From: Bacillota bacterium
Lineage (GTDB): Bacteria; Bacillota; Clostridia; Acetivibrionales; DTU013
Length of the DNA stretch: 64,000 nucleotides
NCBI GenBank assembly: GCA_023435745.1
Contig: JAEZMD010000003.1
Coordinates: forward strand, 104,493 to 168,492
Direction of reading: 5' to 3'
Part shown: positions 17,471-27,050 of the stretch, one piece after another
Numbering within the stretch: position 1 is the first letter of the stretch
How the letters are laid out: each line of letters opens with the position of its first letter
Translations under genes and position numbers: made by a program
Notes under the pieces: model-generated
What the model saw: only the letters and a program-made list of their open reading frames with translations
Database searches by the model: none
What the model was told of the DNA's origin: nothing

Positions 17471-18973
17471 ATGTATTATGAAAGTACTCGGGGCGGATTA
17501 AAGAATATTTCTTCGGCGGAAGCCATAAAGCGCGGCTTGGCTCCCGATGGCGGCCTGTTCGTGCCGCAGGCTGCGGTAAAACTGACAGACGATGAAATAG
17601 TTTCGCTTGCAGCAATGAATTATAATGAGAGAGCAGTTTTTATTCTGAGCCGGTTTCTGGACGACTACTCCCGCGAAGAGCTGACAGAATGCGTAAACGG
17701 CGCATATTCCGGCGGCAGATTTGAAGACAATCGTGTTGCTCCCGTAAAAAAGCTGAGCAGCAATGCATATATTATGGAGCTGTGGCACGGACCGACCTGC
17801 GCTTTCAAGGATGTTGCGCTGCAGATCCTGCCTCGACTGCTTGTAAAGGCTAATGAGAAAACCGATGAAAAAACCGGAACGGTTATTCTGGTCGCAACCT
17901 CCGGAGATACCGGCAAGGCTGCGCTGGAAGGGTTTCGCGATGTGAAGGGTACGCAGATCATTGTATTTTTCCCTGAGGATGGCGTCAGTCAGGTGCAGAA
18001 AATGCAAATGGTAACACAGGAGGGCGGAAATGTCTATTCCGTCGCCGTCGAGGGGAATTTTGACGATACTCAGAACGGGGTCAAGGCTATTTTCTCCGAT
18101 GCCGAATTGGAAGAAAGAATGCTTGTAAATGGCTACCGGTTTTCATCAGCAAATTCGATCAACTGGGGCAGGCTTGTGCCGCAGATTGTCTACTATTTTT
18201 CAGCCTATGCGGATCTTCTGGCGGCCGGTGAGATCAATCCCGGAGAGAAAATTAATTTTTCTGTGCCAACAGGTAATTTCGGAAATATTCTTGCCGCATG
18301 GTATGCCTGCGAGATGGGGCTTCCGGTAGGCAGGCTTATTTGTGCGTCCAATGACAACAATGTTTTGACCGAATTTATAAACACAGGCATTTACAACCGT
18401 GACAGGGAATTTAAAAAGACCATTTCACCTTCCATGGACATTTTGATTTCAAGCAATCTGGAAAGGCTTCTTTATGAATTGTCCGGGCGCAACGCAGACC
18501 AGATCCGCGAATGGATGAACGACCTGAAAAAATATGGCCGTTATACTATCAACGCGGAAATGAAGCAAAGGCTCTCCGAGCTGTTCTGGTCCTCTTATAC
18601 GACCGAAGCTGAGACAATTGAGACCATACGGGATGTTTATGCTGACTATGAATATGTTATCGATACGCATACAGCCGTTGGTGTTGATGTTTATGATAAA
18701 TATGTCATTTCTACCGGCGATATGACAAAAACCGTGATCGTGTCCACTGCAAGTCCGTTTAAATTCAGTAAGAGCGTTGCAGGCGCTATTTTTGGCGAGA
18801 ACGCTATTGAGGAGAAGACAGAGTTTGAACTGCTGGAGATACTGGCAGCTCAGAGCGCATTGAAGATTCCAAAGGGTCTCGATGGACTGGGAAGACGTGA
18901 AATACTCCACCGGAACGTATGCAGCAGGGAGACGATGAAGGGTGAGGTCATAAAATTATTGAAGCTGACATGA
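17471..18973 (+). CDS. thrC: Threonine synthase
   Basis: PLP-dependent lyase converting O-phosphohomoserine to threonine in the cytosol. 500 aa, the long (E. coli/yeast-like) class. The N-terminus STRGG is typical, the PLP lysine is K113 in CAFKDVALQ, and the phosphate-binding loop is ATSGDTGKAA. The open frame starts 36 bases upstream, but CAGGGGGA before ATG 17471 and the family N-terminus favour the shorter form. It is flanked by its own terminator region upstream and no other threonine genes are near. Confidence 0.95.
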   Translation: MYYESTRGGLKNISSAEAIKRGLAPDGGLFVPQAAVKLTDDEIVSLAAMNYNERAVFILSRFLDDYSREELTECVNGAYSGGRFEDNRVAPVKKLSSNAYIMELWHGPTCAFKDVALQILPRLLVKANEKTDEKTGTVILVATSGDTGKAALEGFRDVKGTQIIVFFPEDGVSQVQKMQMVTQEGGNVYSVAVEGNFDDTQNGVKAIFSDAELEERMLVNGYRFSSANSINWGRLVPQIVYYFSAYADLLAAGEINPGEKINFSVPTGNFGNILAAWYACEMGLPVGRLICASNDNNVLTEFINTGIYNRDREFKKTISPSMDILISSNLERLLYELSGRNADQIREWMNDLKKYGRYTINAEMKQRLSELFWSSYTTEAETIETIRDVYADYEYVIDTHTAVGVDVYDKYVISTGDMTKTVIVSTASPFKFSKSVAGAIFGENAIEEKTEFELLEILAAQSALKIPKGLDGLGRREILHRNVCSRETMKGEVIKLLKLT

Positions 18974-19028
18974 AATGCGGCTGGTGTAAAATGCGGTTGA
19001 CATAATATCAAATCCTGCCGGCATAAAC

Positions 19029-19058
19029 CGGCTGCTAATCATAAAAACGGCTACTAAT
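19029..19058 (+). promoter_or_regulatory. Direct repeats before the beta-mannosidase gene
   Basis: CGGCTGCTAAT at 19029 and CGGCTACTAAT at 19048 are spaced 19 bases start to start, just upstream of the AGGAG site. A GCCGG/CCGGC hairpin lies immediately before. They may be operator half-sites or a chance duplication. Confidence 0.3.
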
Positions 19059-19079
19059 GTATCAAAGCGGAGGAGAACG

Positions 19080-21539
19080 ATGTTCAGATTGACTCTCGAC
19101 GGACAGTGGCAATTCAGACAAATAGGCAATGAGAAATGGCTTGAAGCGGAGGTTCCCGGATCGGTGTTTAACGATCTGCTTACCGCCGGAAAAATTGATG
19201 ATCCCTTTTACAGGGAAAACGAATACAAAGCGAGGGAAATCGCCTCGTGTGATTATGAATATATGAAGGAGTTCTCTGCCGACAGGGAGCTCCTTGACAA
19301 TGACAGGATCATTTTGCACTGTGACGGGCTGGACACGCTCGCTGACATTTATCTCAATGATGTTTTGCTGGCATGCGTGAACAATATGCACAGGGTCTAT
19401 GAGCTTGATATTAAAGGCTTTCTTATTGAGGGGAAAAACAGTTTGCGGGTGATTTTTCACTCCCCTGTAAAATACATTGAGGAAAAGAATGCCGAAAATC
19501 CACTGTGGGGCTCCGAGGATGCCATTGCGGGCTTTCCGCATATCAGGAAGGGACATAGCATGTTCGGATGGGATTGGGGTCCTCAAATTCCCGATTCCGG
19601 CATTTGGAGGAGCATAGCAATCATTGGTTGCGGGTCGGACAGGCTTGAGGATGTCTATATTACACAGAGGCATCAGAAGGGCGGGGTCACACTGGACGTC
19701 AGGGCCCGGCTTGCCCGCGTTCCTGAAAATGAGCTTGTGATCAGGGTTGTATTGACTTCGCCGGATGGGAAAACTATTGTTCAGCAAGTCGGACCGGTTG
19801 GCAAAGAAGAGCATATCCTGCTGCAGATAGAAAAGCCGGAGCTGTGGTGTCCAAACGGCTATGGCGGTCAGCCGCTTTATGATGTCGGAATAGAGCTCAG
19901 AAGAGGGGATGACCTGCTGGACGAGCGGAGTTTTCGCATCGGTCTGAGAACCATCGCAGTCAAAAGAGAAAAGGATTCATGGGGCGAATCTTTTGAATTC
20001 GTTATCAACGGGGTTTCCATATTTGCCATGGGAGCGGATTATATCCCGGAGGACAGTCTTCTGCCCAGATGCTCCCGCGAACGTACCGAAAAACTGATAA
20101 AGAGTTGTGTTGCCGCCAATTTCAATTGTCTGCGTATCTGGGGCGGCGGATATTATCCGGAGGATTATCTGTATGATCTTTGCGATCAGTATGGTTTGCT
20201 GGTATGGCAGGATTTCATGTTTGCCTGTGCCGAATACGAACTAACAGATGAATTTGCGGAAAACATTGTTGCGGAAGCAAGGGATAACATCATCAGACTG
20301 CGGCATCATGCCAATTTGGCCATCTGGTGCGGGAACAATGAGATGGAGACTGCCTGGGCGAACTGGGGCTTCCCGAAAACGCAGAAGCGCCGCGAACATT
20401 ACACGAGGATGTTTGAAGAGCTCCTGCCCCGGGCTGTGGCTGAATTTGACCCCGAAACCTTTTATTGGCCGTCTTCTCCGTCTTCCGGAGGAGGCTTTGA
20501 CGATCCCAACGACGAAAACAGGGGAGATGTTCATTACTGGGAGGTATGGCACGGTCTGAAGCCATTTACCGACTATAGGAAATTCCATTTTCGATTTGTA
20601 TCTGAATTTGGATTCCAGTCTTTCCCGGGGAGGAAGACTGTGGAAAGCTTCACCCTGCCGGAGGATCGGAACATATTCTCTTACGTTATGGAAAATCATC
20701 AAAAAAACGGTACAGCCAATGGAAGGATCCTTTATTATCTTTCTGACAACTTCAAATATCCGAAGGACTTCGATTCGCTGTTATACACCTCGCAGCTTCT
20801 TCAGGCTGAAGCCATAAAATACGGTGTTGAACACTGGAGAAGAAACCGGGGCAGATGTATGGGCGCTATTTACTGGCAGCTCAATGACTGCTGGCCGGTA
20901 GCCTCCTGGGCAAGTATTGATTATTTCGGCCGATGGAAGGCATTACACTATTTCGCCAGAAGATTTTTTGCGCCGGTAATCCTTACAGCTTGCGAGGAGG
21001 AATACAGTGCGGCGCTTCATGTAAGCAATGAATCCATGCAGGAATTTTCCGGGGAGCTCCGCTGGCAGCTGAGGAATGCCCATTCGAACATTATTAGGAG
21101 CGGAAGTGCGCCGGTAGCTGTTATGCCGCTGAGTTCAAAAGAAATTTGCGCCCTGGATTTCAGTGCGGAGCTTTCAGACAGGCAAACCCGGCGGGAAACC
21201 TATCTTGAGTATACTCTCTGGCATGGGGAGGAATATATCAGCGGAGGGACGCTGCTGTTTGTTAAAAACAAGCATTTTGAGTTTGTTCAACCCGAAATCG
21301 CTGTGACAGTTGAAGAAAGTGATGGTCAATTCCTGATCCGGCTTTGTTCAAAGGCTTATGCCAGATATGTGGGCCTTGATCTGGTTTTTGCGGATTGCAT
21401 CTTTGAAGATAATTATTTTGATCTGTCTGCAGGTGATACCAAGCTTATCCGGGTAAAGAAGGATGATCTGTCCATACCGCTTACGGCAGAAGAATTCAAA
21501 TCTCAGCTGCAGATTCGCAGTATTGTGGATCTGGCCTGA
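19080..21539 (+). CDS. Beta-mannosidase, glycoside hydrolase family 2
   Basis: Cytoplasmic retaining beta-mannosidase of 819 aa that releases mannose from manno-oligosaccharides. No signal peptide is visible. The N-terminal sugar-binding domain (about 1-170, with GHSMFGWDWGPQIPDSGIWR) is highly characteristic of beta-mannosidases. The acid/base Glu421 is in CGNNEME and the nucleophile Glu509 in SEFGFQS. YWQLNDCWPVASWASIDY closes the barrel. CGGAGGAG precedes the ATG. It is monocistronic with a strong terminator downstream and points to intracellular mannan-oligosaccharide breakdown. Confidence 0.93.
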   Translation: MFRLTLDGQWQFRQIGNEKWLEAEVPGSVFNDLLTAGKIDDPFYRENEYKAREIASCDYEYMKEFSADRELLDNDRIILHCDGLDTLADIYLNDVLLACVNNMHRVYELDIKGFLIEGKNSLRVIFHSPVKYIEEKNAENPLWGSEDAIAGFPHIRKGHSMFGWDWGPQIPDSGIWRSIAIIGCGSDRLEDVYITQRHQKGGVTLDVRARLARVPENELVIRVVLTSPDGKTIVQQVGPVGKEEHILLQIEKPELWCPNGYGGQPLYDVGIELRRGDDLLDERSFRIGLRTIAVKREKDSWGESFEFVINGVSIFAMGADYIPEDSLLPRCSRERTEKLIKSCVAANFNCLRIWGGGYYPEDYLYDLCDQYGLLVWQDFMFACAEYELTDEFAENIVAEARDNIIRLRHHANLAIWCGNNEMETAWANWGFPKTQKRREHYTRMFEELLPRAVAEFDPETFYWPSSPSSGGGFDDPNDENRGDVHYWEVWHGLKPFTDYRKFHFRFVSEFGFQSFPGRKTVESFTLPEDRNIFSYVMENHQKNGTANGRILYYLSDNFKYPKDFDSLLYTSQLLQAEAIKYGVEHWRRNRGRCMGAIYWQLNDCWPVASWASIDYFGRWKALHYFARRFFAPVILTACEEEYSAALHVSNESMQEFSGELRWQLRNAHSNIIRSGSAPVAVMPLSSKEICALDFSAELSDRQTRRETYLEYTLWHGEEYISGGTLLFVKNKHFEFVQPEIAVTVEESDGQFLIRLCSKAYARYVGLDLVFADCIFEDNYFDLSAGDTKLIRVKKDDLSIPLTAEEFKSQLQIRSIVDLA

Positions 21540-21645
21540 GATCCGTTAATCGTCCGGTATGAGTTTCATGTGTCTATCTGCCTGATATCAGCTTTCCCGG
21601 ATCTGACTGATGATAAGAAGGAGTAAAAAAACAAGAGGAACGATA

Positions 21646-21674
21646 AGAGCAATCATAATGATTGCTCTTTTTAT
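21646..21674 (+). terminator. Intrinsic terminator after beta-mannosidase
   Basis: AGAGCAATCA and TGATTGCTCT form a perfect 10-bp stem with a TAA loop, followed by TTTTATTATTG. Confidence 0.85.
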
Positions 21675-21726
21675 TATTGTTGTTTTGCGAATGCTCGATT
21701 TCGGTAAGACTGATGTCTTCATAAGA

Positions 21727-21916
21727 TCAAATGTCTTTCTTTATAAAGCTTATGACTTCATAGTGTAATTTTATTCCGTCCGATTTAGCTTTATGCTTCC
21801 ACAAGTATTCGCTAAGCGGCAGCTCGATGGGGCAGAAAACATAACAATTAATTTCTGCCTCGCAGAAATCTACATTTTTTCCTAATAAAAAAAGAAAGTG
21901 GAGTGCATTACAGGCA
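21727..21916 (-). pseudogene. Possible 3' gene fragment cut by repeat copy B
   Basis: The minus strand is open for about 60 codons and reads as plausible protein (CYVFCPIELPLSEYLWKHKA, then KSDGIKLHYEVISFIKKD), ending in TGA. It has no start codon with a ribosome site, and the open frame meets a stop just inside repeat copy B. It could be the tail of a gene truncated by insertion of the repeat, or chance. I do not recognise the family. Confidence 0.3.
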
Positions 21917-21921
21917 GTGCG

Positions 21922-22042
21922 CTACCCGTTTTTGCAACTTTAGAACGGAATCATGCTTAGAAAAGCCTATTTTATGGCCAAACGGCCATAAAATGACTCC
22001 TGTTTTCAGCTATTATAGTCCTAAAACTGTAAAAATGAGCAG
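21922..22042 (+). repeat. Palindromic MITE-like repeat, copy B
   Basis: Same orientation as copy A. The left end begins CTACCCGTTTTTGCAAC and the right end is CTGTAAAAATGAGCAG; 121 bp. The central palindrome is TTTTATGGCC/GGCCATAAAA, longer than in copy A and with different but still paired bases. The outer flanks of copies A and C are missing here. It lies about 30 bp before the promoter of the GH18-SLH gene. Otherwise the gap 21540-22151 holds only the terminator and the possible gene fragment. Confidence 0.7.
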
Positions 22043-22074
22043 CGTGCTGTAGTTTACATAATTTGTACGTTGAT

Positions 22075-22103
22075 TTGACACCTTCCTTCCTGTAAGGTAA
22101 TAA
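22075..22103 (+). promoter_or_regulatory. Promoter of the GH18-SLH gene
   Basis: TTGACA at 22075-22080 and TAATAA at 22098-22103 have a 17-base spacer, about 50 bp ahead of the GTG start. Confidence 0.6.
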
Positions 22104-22151
22104 ATGCGTAAGTATACTCTATTTACAGGGGACAGGGAGGATTGATATCCG

Positions 22152-23933
22152 GTGAGGTTCAGGGCAATATTACGTAAAATGGTGGTTCTGCTGCTGATAA
22201 TGATTATGCTTGGCATGCCCGCGGTGGGTAAATATATGGCAGCGGGTCAGGTGGGAGCGGTCAGTCAATCAGGAGTGGTCAGTCAATCAGGAGCGGTCAG
22301 TCAATCAGGAGTGATCAGCCAGGAAGGATCGGTGCGAGCGGGACGCTTCAATATGAGTTATGTCTATTTTGGCAATTCGGATAGTTATGCAGGATTGGCG
22401 GATAATACCAAGGGATCGCTGGATGACATATCACCCAGCTATTTTGATCTTGAGGAGGATGGTACGCTAAAGATCACAGCGGCGATGGATAAGGATTTTA
22501 TTGCCAATATGCATGCGAGAGGAATCAGGGTGACACCGTTTCTGAGCAACCACTGGGATCGGGAGAAGGGGATCAATGCTCTTGATAACAGAGAACAGCT
22601 GACACTGCAGATTGCAGCCGCCATTAAGGAATATAAACTTGATGGAGTGAATGTGGATATAGAGAATGTTACGGAAAACGAGACAGCCGCTTATGTGGAT
22701 TTGGTCAGGCTGCTCCGGGAAAAGCTCCCTCCGGATAAAAGTGTTTCAGTCGCTGTCGCGGTGAATCCTTACGGGATTACGGAAGGTTGGCAGGCATCCT
22801 ATGATTATGTCGCCTTAGCAAAATACAGTGATTATCTGATGCTGATGGCTTATGACGAGCATTATCAGGGAAGTGTGAATAATCCGGGCAGCGCGGCCGG
22901 ACCGGTCGCCGGGTTTCAATTTGTCGAGGATTCAATTAAAGCGGCACTGAAGGAAGTACCTGCAGATAAGCTTGTGCTGGGTGTGCCTTTCTATGGGAGA
23001 CTGTGGAAGAGGGGCGCATCCTATGGGGGTTACGGTGTCAGCAACTATATGGTTGAAGATATGATCAGGGAGTACAATGGTACTGTGATCTATGATTATA
23101 CGAAAAAGTCACCAAGAGCGGTCATAACGATAGGTGCTGCAGACAGGAAGCCGGTTGTTTTTGGGAAGAAATTGGATGCAGGAACTTATGACATCTGGTT
23201 TGAAAATGAAGCCTCAATCAAACGAAAGCTGGAGCTTGTAGAAAAATATGATTTGAAGGGCACGGGCAGCTGGAGTCTTGGACAGGAAACAAAGAGCACA
23301 TGGGACTACTATTCCATGTGGCTCGATGGTATTTACTTCAGCGATATCCAAAATCATTGGGCAAAATCCTCAATTCTTACCGCTCTCGACCGGGGATGGA
23401 TGAACGGCATGTCAGCGACTGCCTGGATGCCGGATGCGCCTATGACAAGGGCGCAGGCTGCAGCGCTTCTGGTCAGGGTGCTGGACCTCGGCAAATCTGT
23501 TCCGGGTGCTAGCGAACCGGTATTTACAGATACACAGGGGCATTGGGCATATGCGGAAATTGAGGCAGCATCTCGTTACGGATTGATTGAGGGCATCGGC
23601 GACGGAAAATTTGCCCCTGAAGCTGTGCTGACCAGGGAGCAGATGGCGGTGATACTCCACCGGATCATGAAGCCGGCGGGACAGCCGGCAGAGTCGGAAG
23701 AACAGTTATCCGAGCCGGGGAGAAAGACACAGACCCGCTTTTCCGACGTGACGGAAGGAAACTCACCATGGTCCTTTGAAGCGATCATATCAATGACAGA
23801 GGCCGGATTATTTGAAGGCTTTTTAGGCGGAACCTTTCGCCCGAAGGACGCAATGAGCCGCGGGCAAATGGCGGCATTGATGGTAAGAACCTGGCAGTAT
23901 CTGGAGCAGGGTTTTGATATGAACAATGTATAA
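22152..23933 (+). CDS. Secreted GH18-type glycosidase with three SLH domains
   Basis: 593 aa. A signal peptide (ILRKMVVLLLIMIMLGMPAV) is followed by a low-complexity linker of six-residue repeats (VSQSGA/V), then a TIM-barrel GH18 domain of the YaaH/SleL-like type. The active-site strand is DGVNVDIE (Asp164, Asp169, Glu171); the usual middle Asp of DxxDxDxE is Asn here, while the acid Glu is kept. From about residue 396 three S-layer homology domains follow (DIQNHWAKSSI, DTQGHWAYAEI, DVTEGNSPWSFEAI), which anchor proteins to pyruvylated cell-wall polymers. The start is GTG with GGGAGG upstream. Probable role: cell-surface chitin or peptidoglycan-chain hydrolysis. Confidence 0.87.
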   Translation: MRFRAILRKMVVLLLIMIMLGMPAVGKYMAAGQVGAVSQSGVVSQSGAVSQSGVISQEGSVRAGRFNMSYVYFGNSDSYAGLADNTKGSLDDISPSYFDLEEDGTLKITAAMDKDFIANMHARGIRVTPFLSNHWDREKGINALDNREQLTLQIAAAIKEYKLDGVNVDIENVTENETAAYVDLVRLLREKLPPDKSVSVAVAVNPYGITEGWQASYDYVALAKYSDYLMLMAYDEHYQGSVNNPGSAAGPVAGFQFVEDSIKAALKEVPADKLVLGVPFYGRLWKRGASYGGYGVSNYMVEDMIREYNGTVIYDYTKKSPRAVITIGAADRKPVVFGKKLDAGTYDIWFENEASIKRKLELVEKYDLKGTGSWSLGQETKSTWDYYSMWLDGIYFSDIQNHWAKSSILTALDRGWMNGMSATAWMPDAPMTRAQAAALLVRVLDLGKSVPGASEPVFTDTQGHWAYAEIEAASRYGLIEGIGDGKFAPEAVLTREQMAVILHRIMKPAGQPAESEEQLSEPGRKTQTRFSDVTEGNSPWSFEAIISMTEAGLFEGFLGGTFRPKDAMSRGQMAALMVRTWQYLEQGFDMNNV

Positions 23934-24183
23934 AAATAATCAGGTAGGCGCTGAAACCTGCCATTTGCAGTGTGTTAAAAATTTAGCAATGTACTTTGTA
24001 TACAATTTTTTTTAGTTTTTTTCGCAAATTCTATGGTAAGCCGGAACATAACATGATAGAATGTAATAAGAAAAGACCTTGAGTTTTTGCCACGAGGTTT
24101 TCTGATATTCCATATAAAAGGGAGTCAGCCTTCGTGGTTTTGATTTGTCTTTTGGAAGAATAGAAACAAGTGGGGGGTTGGAT

Positions 24184-25527
24184 TTGGTTAAAGCAATGAA
24201 GTCAATGAGGGGTGGAATCAAACCGGGGCATCACAAAGAGACATCTGAAATGCGGACCGTCAAAATGCCGCTGCCGTCCAGGATTGTTATTCCAATGCTC
24301 CAGCATATCGGTGCGCCATGTATACCGGTTGTGAAAAAGGGTGACCGGGTTTTGGTCGGACAAAAAATCGGGGACTCTGAGAAAGCGATTTCAGCTCCGA
24401 TTCATTCAAGTGTTTCCGGAACAGTCGGCGATATAAAGCCCGTGCTTTATTCCAACGGGGTTGAGGTTATGGCTGTTGAGATTAAGCCGGATGGGTTGCA
24501 GGAGGTCCATGAAAGCGTTACGCCTCCAAATTGTCCGAATCGTGAAGAGATGGTGAAATGTATTAGAGAATCCGGATTGGTAGGCCTTGGAGGTGCGGGC
24601 TTTCCAACCTCGGTTAAGCTATCGCCTCCTCCGGGAAAACCTCTTGATACGCTGGTAGTCAACGGGGCTGAATGCGAACCGTATATCACCTCGGATTACA
24701 GGGAAATGATGGAAAACCCCGAAGGAATTATAGAAGGTACGAAAAGGGTGATGGAAATCACCGGGATCGAAAAGGCATTCATAGGTATTGAAACGAATAA
24801 GCAGGAGGCAATTGAAAAGATATCCTTTTTGATCAAGGAATCCGACAATATTCAGGTAATGCCTCTGCGCACGCGCTATCCGCAAGGCGGCGAGAAGCAA
24901 TTAATTTATGCTGTGACCGGCAGAAGGGTTCCTGTTGGGAAGCTGCCGTCTGAAGTGGGCGTGCTGGTGCAAAATGTAGCGACGGTCTCATTTATTTCTG
25001 AGTACCTGAAGACCGGGATGCCTCTGATTAAAAAGAAAATTACCGTGGACGGCGGCGCTGTGGCAAAGCCGATGAATGTGGAAGTGCTCATAGGGACGCC
25101 GTTTAAGGAAGTATTTGATTTCTGCGGCGGTTTCATTGAAGAACCCCGAAAGATCATTATGGGTGGTCCGATGATGGGTGTAGCCCAATACTCACTGGAC
25201 AGCTTTGTGCTCAAGCAAAACAATGCACTTTTGGCTTTGACGGACAGGCAAGCCCAGGAAAGGCCGGAATCGGTCTGCATCCGCTGCGGAAAATGCGTTA
25301 ACGCCTGCCCGATGTCATTACTTCCTCTTTATATCAACTCGAATGTTATGAGAGGCAACTATGAGGAGCTTGAAAAATATCATGTCAACGATTGTATAGA
25401 ATGCGGCTGCTGTTCGTATTCCTGTCCTGCGTCGCGGCATCTGGTGCAATCCATACGCCAGGCCAAGGCAGAGCTGAGGAAAATTGCCGCAAAGGAACAG
25501 GGGGGGAAGAAGGGGAATGGAAATTAA
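24184..25527 (+). CDS. rnfC: Rnf complex subunit C, NADH-side iron-sulfur protein
   Basis: Peripheral cytoplasmic subunit of the ion-pumping ferredoxin:NAD oxidoreductase; it binds NAD(H) and FMN. 447 aa from TTG 24184. The N-terminus MRGGIKPGHHK matches the family, NAD/FMN-binding loops GLGGAGFPTSVKL and NGAECEPY are present, and two 4Fe-4S motifs CIRCGKCVNACP and CIECGCCSYSCP lie near the C-terminus. The frame is open from TTG 24145, but GGGGGG at 24172-24177 best serves TTG 24184. First gene of a six-gene operon in order C-D-G-E-A-B. Confidence 0.95.
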   Translation: MVKAMKSMRGGIKPGHHKETSEMRTVKMPLPSRIVIPMLQHIGAPCIPVVKKGDRVLVGQKIGDSEKAISAPIHSSVSGTVGDIKPVLYSNGVEVMAVEIKPDGLQEVHESVTPPNCPNREEMVKCIRESGLVGLGGAGFPTSVKLSPPPGKPLDTLVVNGAECEPYITSDYREMMENPEGIIEGTKRVMEITGIEKAFIGIETNKQEAIEKISFLIKESDNIQVMPLRTRYPQGGEKQLIYAVTGRRVPVGKLPSEVGVLVQNVATVSFISEYLKTGMPLIKKKITVDGGAVAKPMNVEVLIGTPFKEVFDFCGGFIEEPRKIIMGGPMMGVAQYSLDSFVLKQNNALLALTDRQAQERPESVCIRCGKCVNACPMSLLPLYINSNVMRGNYEELEKYHVNDCIECGCCSYSCPASRHLVQSIRQAKAELRKIAAKEQGGKKGNGN

Positions 25528-26476
25528 CCTTATAGCCGGCTCTTCACCGCATGTCAAAAGTGGTGAGAGTACGCAAAGTATTATGAGGGATGTTATTATT
25601 GCATTGATTCCCGCAATGCTGGCTTCAGTTTATTATTTTAAGATACAGGCGGCAATGCTGATACTGGTGACGGTGCTTGCGTGTTTATTGTCTGAATATG
25701 CATGGAATATCATCGTAAAGAAACCCAATACAATTTCTGACCTTAGCGCGGTAGTGACGGGTATCCTTCTTGCATTAAACCTTTCACCTGCAGTTCCGGT
25801 CTGGATTGCAGCCATTGGCGGTTTTTTCGCTATTATTATAGTGAAACAGCTGTTTGGCGGTCTTGGACATAACTTTATCAACCCTGCGCTGGCAGCCAGA
25901 GCGTTTATGATGGCGTCATGGCCTGTTCAGATGACGACCTGGCAGCTGCCCGGATGGGATGCGGTCAGCTCTGCAACGCCGCTGGCCCTCGTCAAAAAGG
26001 GCAGTGAGGCGGTAGGAACGCTTCCACAGATATCGGAGCTTTTTATGGGAAATATCGGAGGGACCATTGGCGAGACCTCCGCGCTGGCGCTTCTGATCGG
26101 AGCGGCATATCTTCTGTTCAGAAGAGTTATTACTCCTGAATTGCCGCTCGCTTTTATTGGTACAGTCGGACTGATGACATGGATGCTTGGCGGCAAAGCA
26201 CTATTCACGGGAGATTTTGTATACCACATTTTATCCGGCGGTCTGATGCTGGGCGCCTTTTTCATGGCAACGGATTACACAACTTCGCCGGTAACATTCA
26301 AGGGGAGGATCATCATGGGCGTCGGCTGCGGGCTGATGACGTCGGTCATCAGACTGTTCGGAGGCTATCCGGAGGGCGTGTCCTATTCCATTCTGCTGAT
26401 GAATCTTGTGGTGCCCATGATCGACAGATATTTAATTCCAAAGAGTTTTGGAGGAGGTGTCGTGAAAAATGCGTGA
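25517..26476 (+). CDS. rnfD: Rnf complex subunit D, flavinylated membrane protein
   Basis: Integral membrane subunit of 319 aa with about ten hydrophobic segments. It carries a covalent FMN on Thr154 in the motif SSATPLAL. ATG 25517 lies inside the end of rnfC and follows AAGGGG; the frame opens further upstream within rnfC but without a site. With RnfG and RnfE/A it forms the electron path that drives Na+ or H+ export. Confidence 0.95.
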   Translation: MEINLIAGSSPHVKSGESTQSIMRDVIIALIPAMLASVYYFKIQAAMLILVTVLACLLSEYAWNIIVKKPNTISDLSAVVTGILLALNLSPAVPVWIAAIGGFFAIIIVKQLFGGLGHNFINPALAARAFMMASWPVQMTTWQLPGWDAVSSATPLALVKKGSEAVGTLPQISELFMGNIGGTIGETSALALLIGAAYLLFRRVITPELPLAFIGTVGLMTWMLGGKALFTGDFVYHILSGGLMLGAFFMATDYTTSPVTFKGRIIMGVGCGLMTSVIRLFGGYPEGVSYSILLMNLVVPMIDRYLIPKSFGGGVVKNA

Positions 26477-27050
26477 TATGATTAAACCTGCATTATCGCT
26501 GTTTATTATATGCTTGATTACGACCCTCTGCCTCGCGGTTGTCAATAGTGTCACAAAGGATACGATCGCGGCCCGGGCACTGTCGGACGCAGAGGAGCAG
26601 AGAAAGCTTGTGTTCACTGATGCGGACAGCTTTAAAAAGCTGGAGGGTGAGGCTGACAAGGATGAAAGCGGCCTGATACAAGAGGTATATGCTGCCTACA
26701 GCGCACAGGAGCTAATCGGGTATGTGTTCGACGCTGCACCAAAGGGATATGGCGGAGAGATCGCAGTTACCGTTGGCGTCAGCAATGATAAAAAAATTAC
26801 CGGAGTCCGGGTGGGAAATAACAGCGAAACACCCGGGTTGGGAAGCAAGACAGCCAATAAGGAGTTTACGGCTCAGTTTCAGGAAAAGGATATTTCTTCC
26901 GATATCGTCGTGGTAAAGAGACCGGCTTCACAGGACAATGAAATACAGGCTGTCAGTGGCGCGACGATCAGTACGAATGCCGTAACCAGGGCTGTGCAGG
27001 CTTCTGCCGGATTAGCGGAAAAGCTGTTGGATGGAGGCGATCAAAAATGA
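26469..27050 (+). CDS. rnfG: Rnf complex subunit G, covalent-FMN protein
   Basis: 193 aa: one N-terminal membrane helix (LSLFIICLITTLCLAVVNSV) and an extracytoplasmic FMN-binding domain with the flavinylation motif SGAT (Thr166) in AVSGATISTNAVT. GGAGGAGGTG precedes the ATG. It overlaps rnfD by 8 bases and rnfE by 4, so subunit synthesis is coupled. Flavin attachment needs an ApbE transferase, which is not encoded in this window. Confidence 0.95.
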   Translation: MRDMIKPALSLFIICLITTLCLAVVNSVTKDTIAARALSDAEEQRKLVFTDADSFKKLEGEADKDESGLIQEVYAAYSAQELIGYVFDAAPKGYGGEIAVTVGVSNDKKITGVRVGNNSETPGLGSKTANKEFTAQFQEKDISSDIVVVKRPASQDNEIQAVSGATISTNAVTRAVQASAGLAEKLLDGGDQK

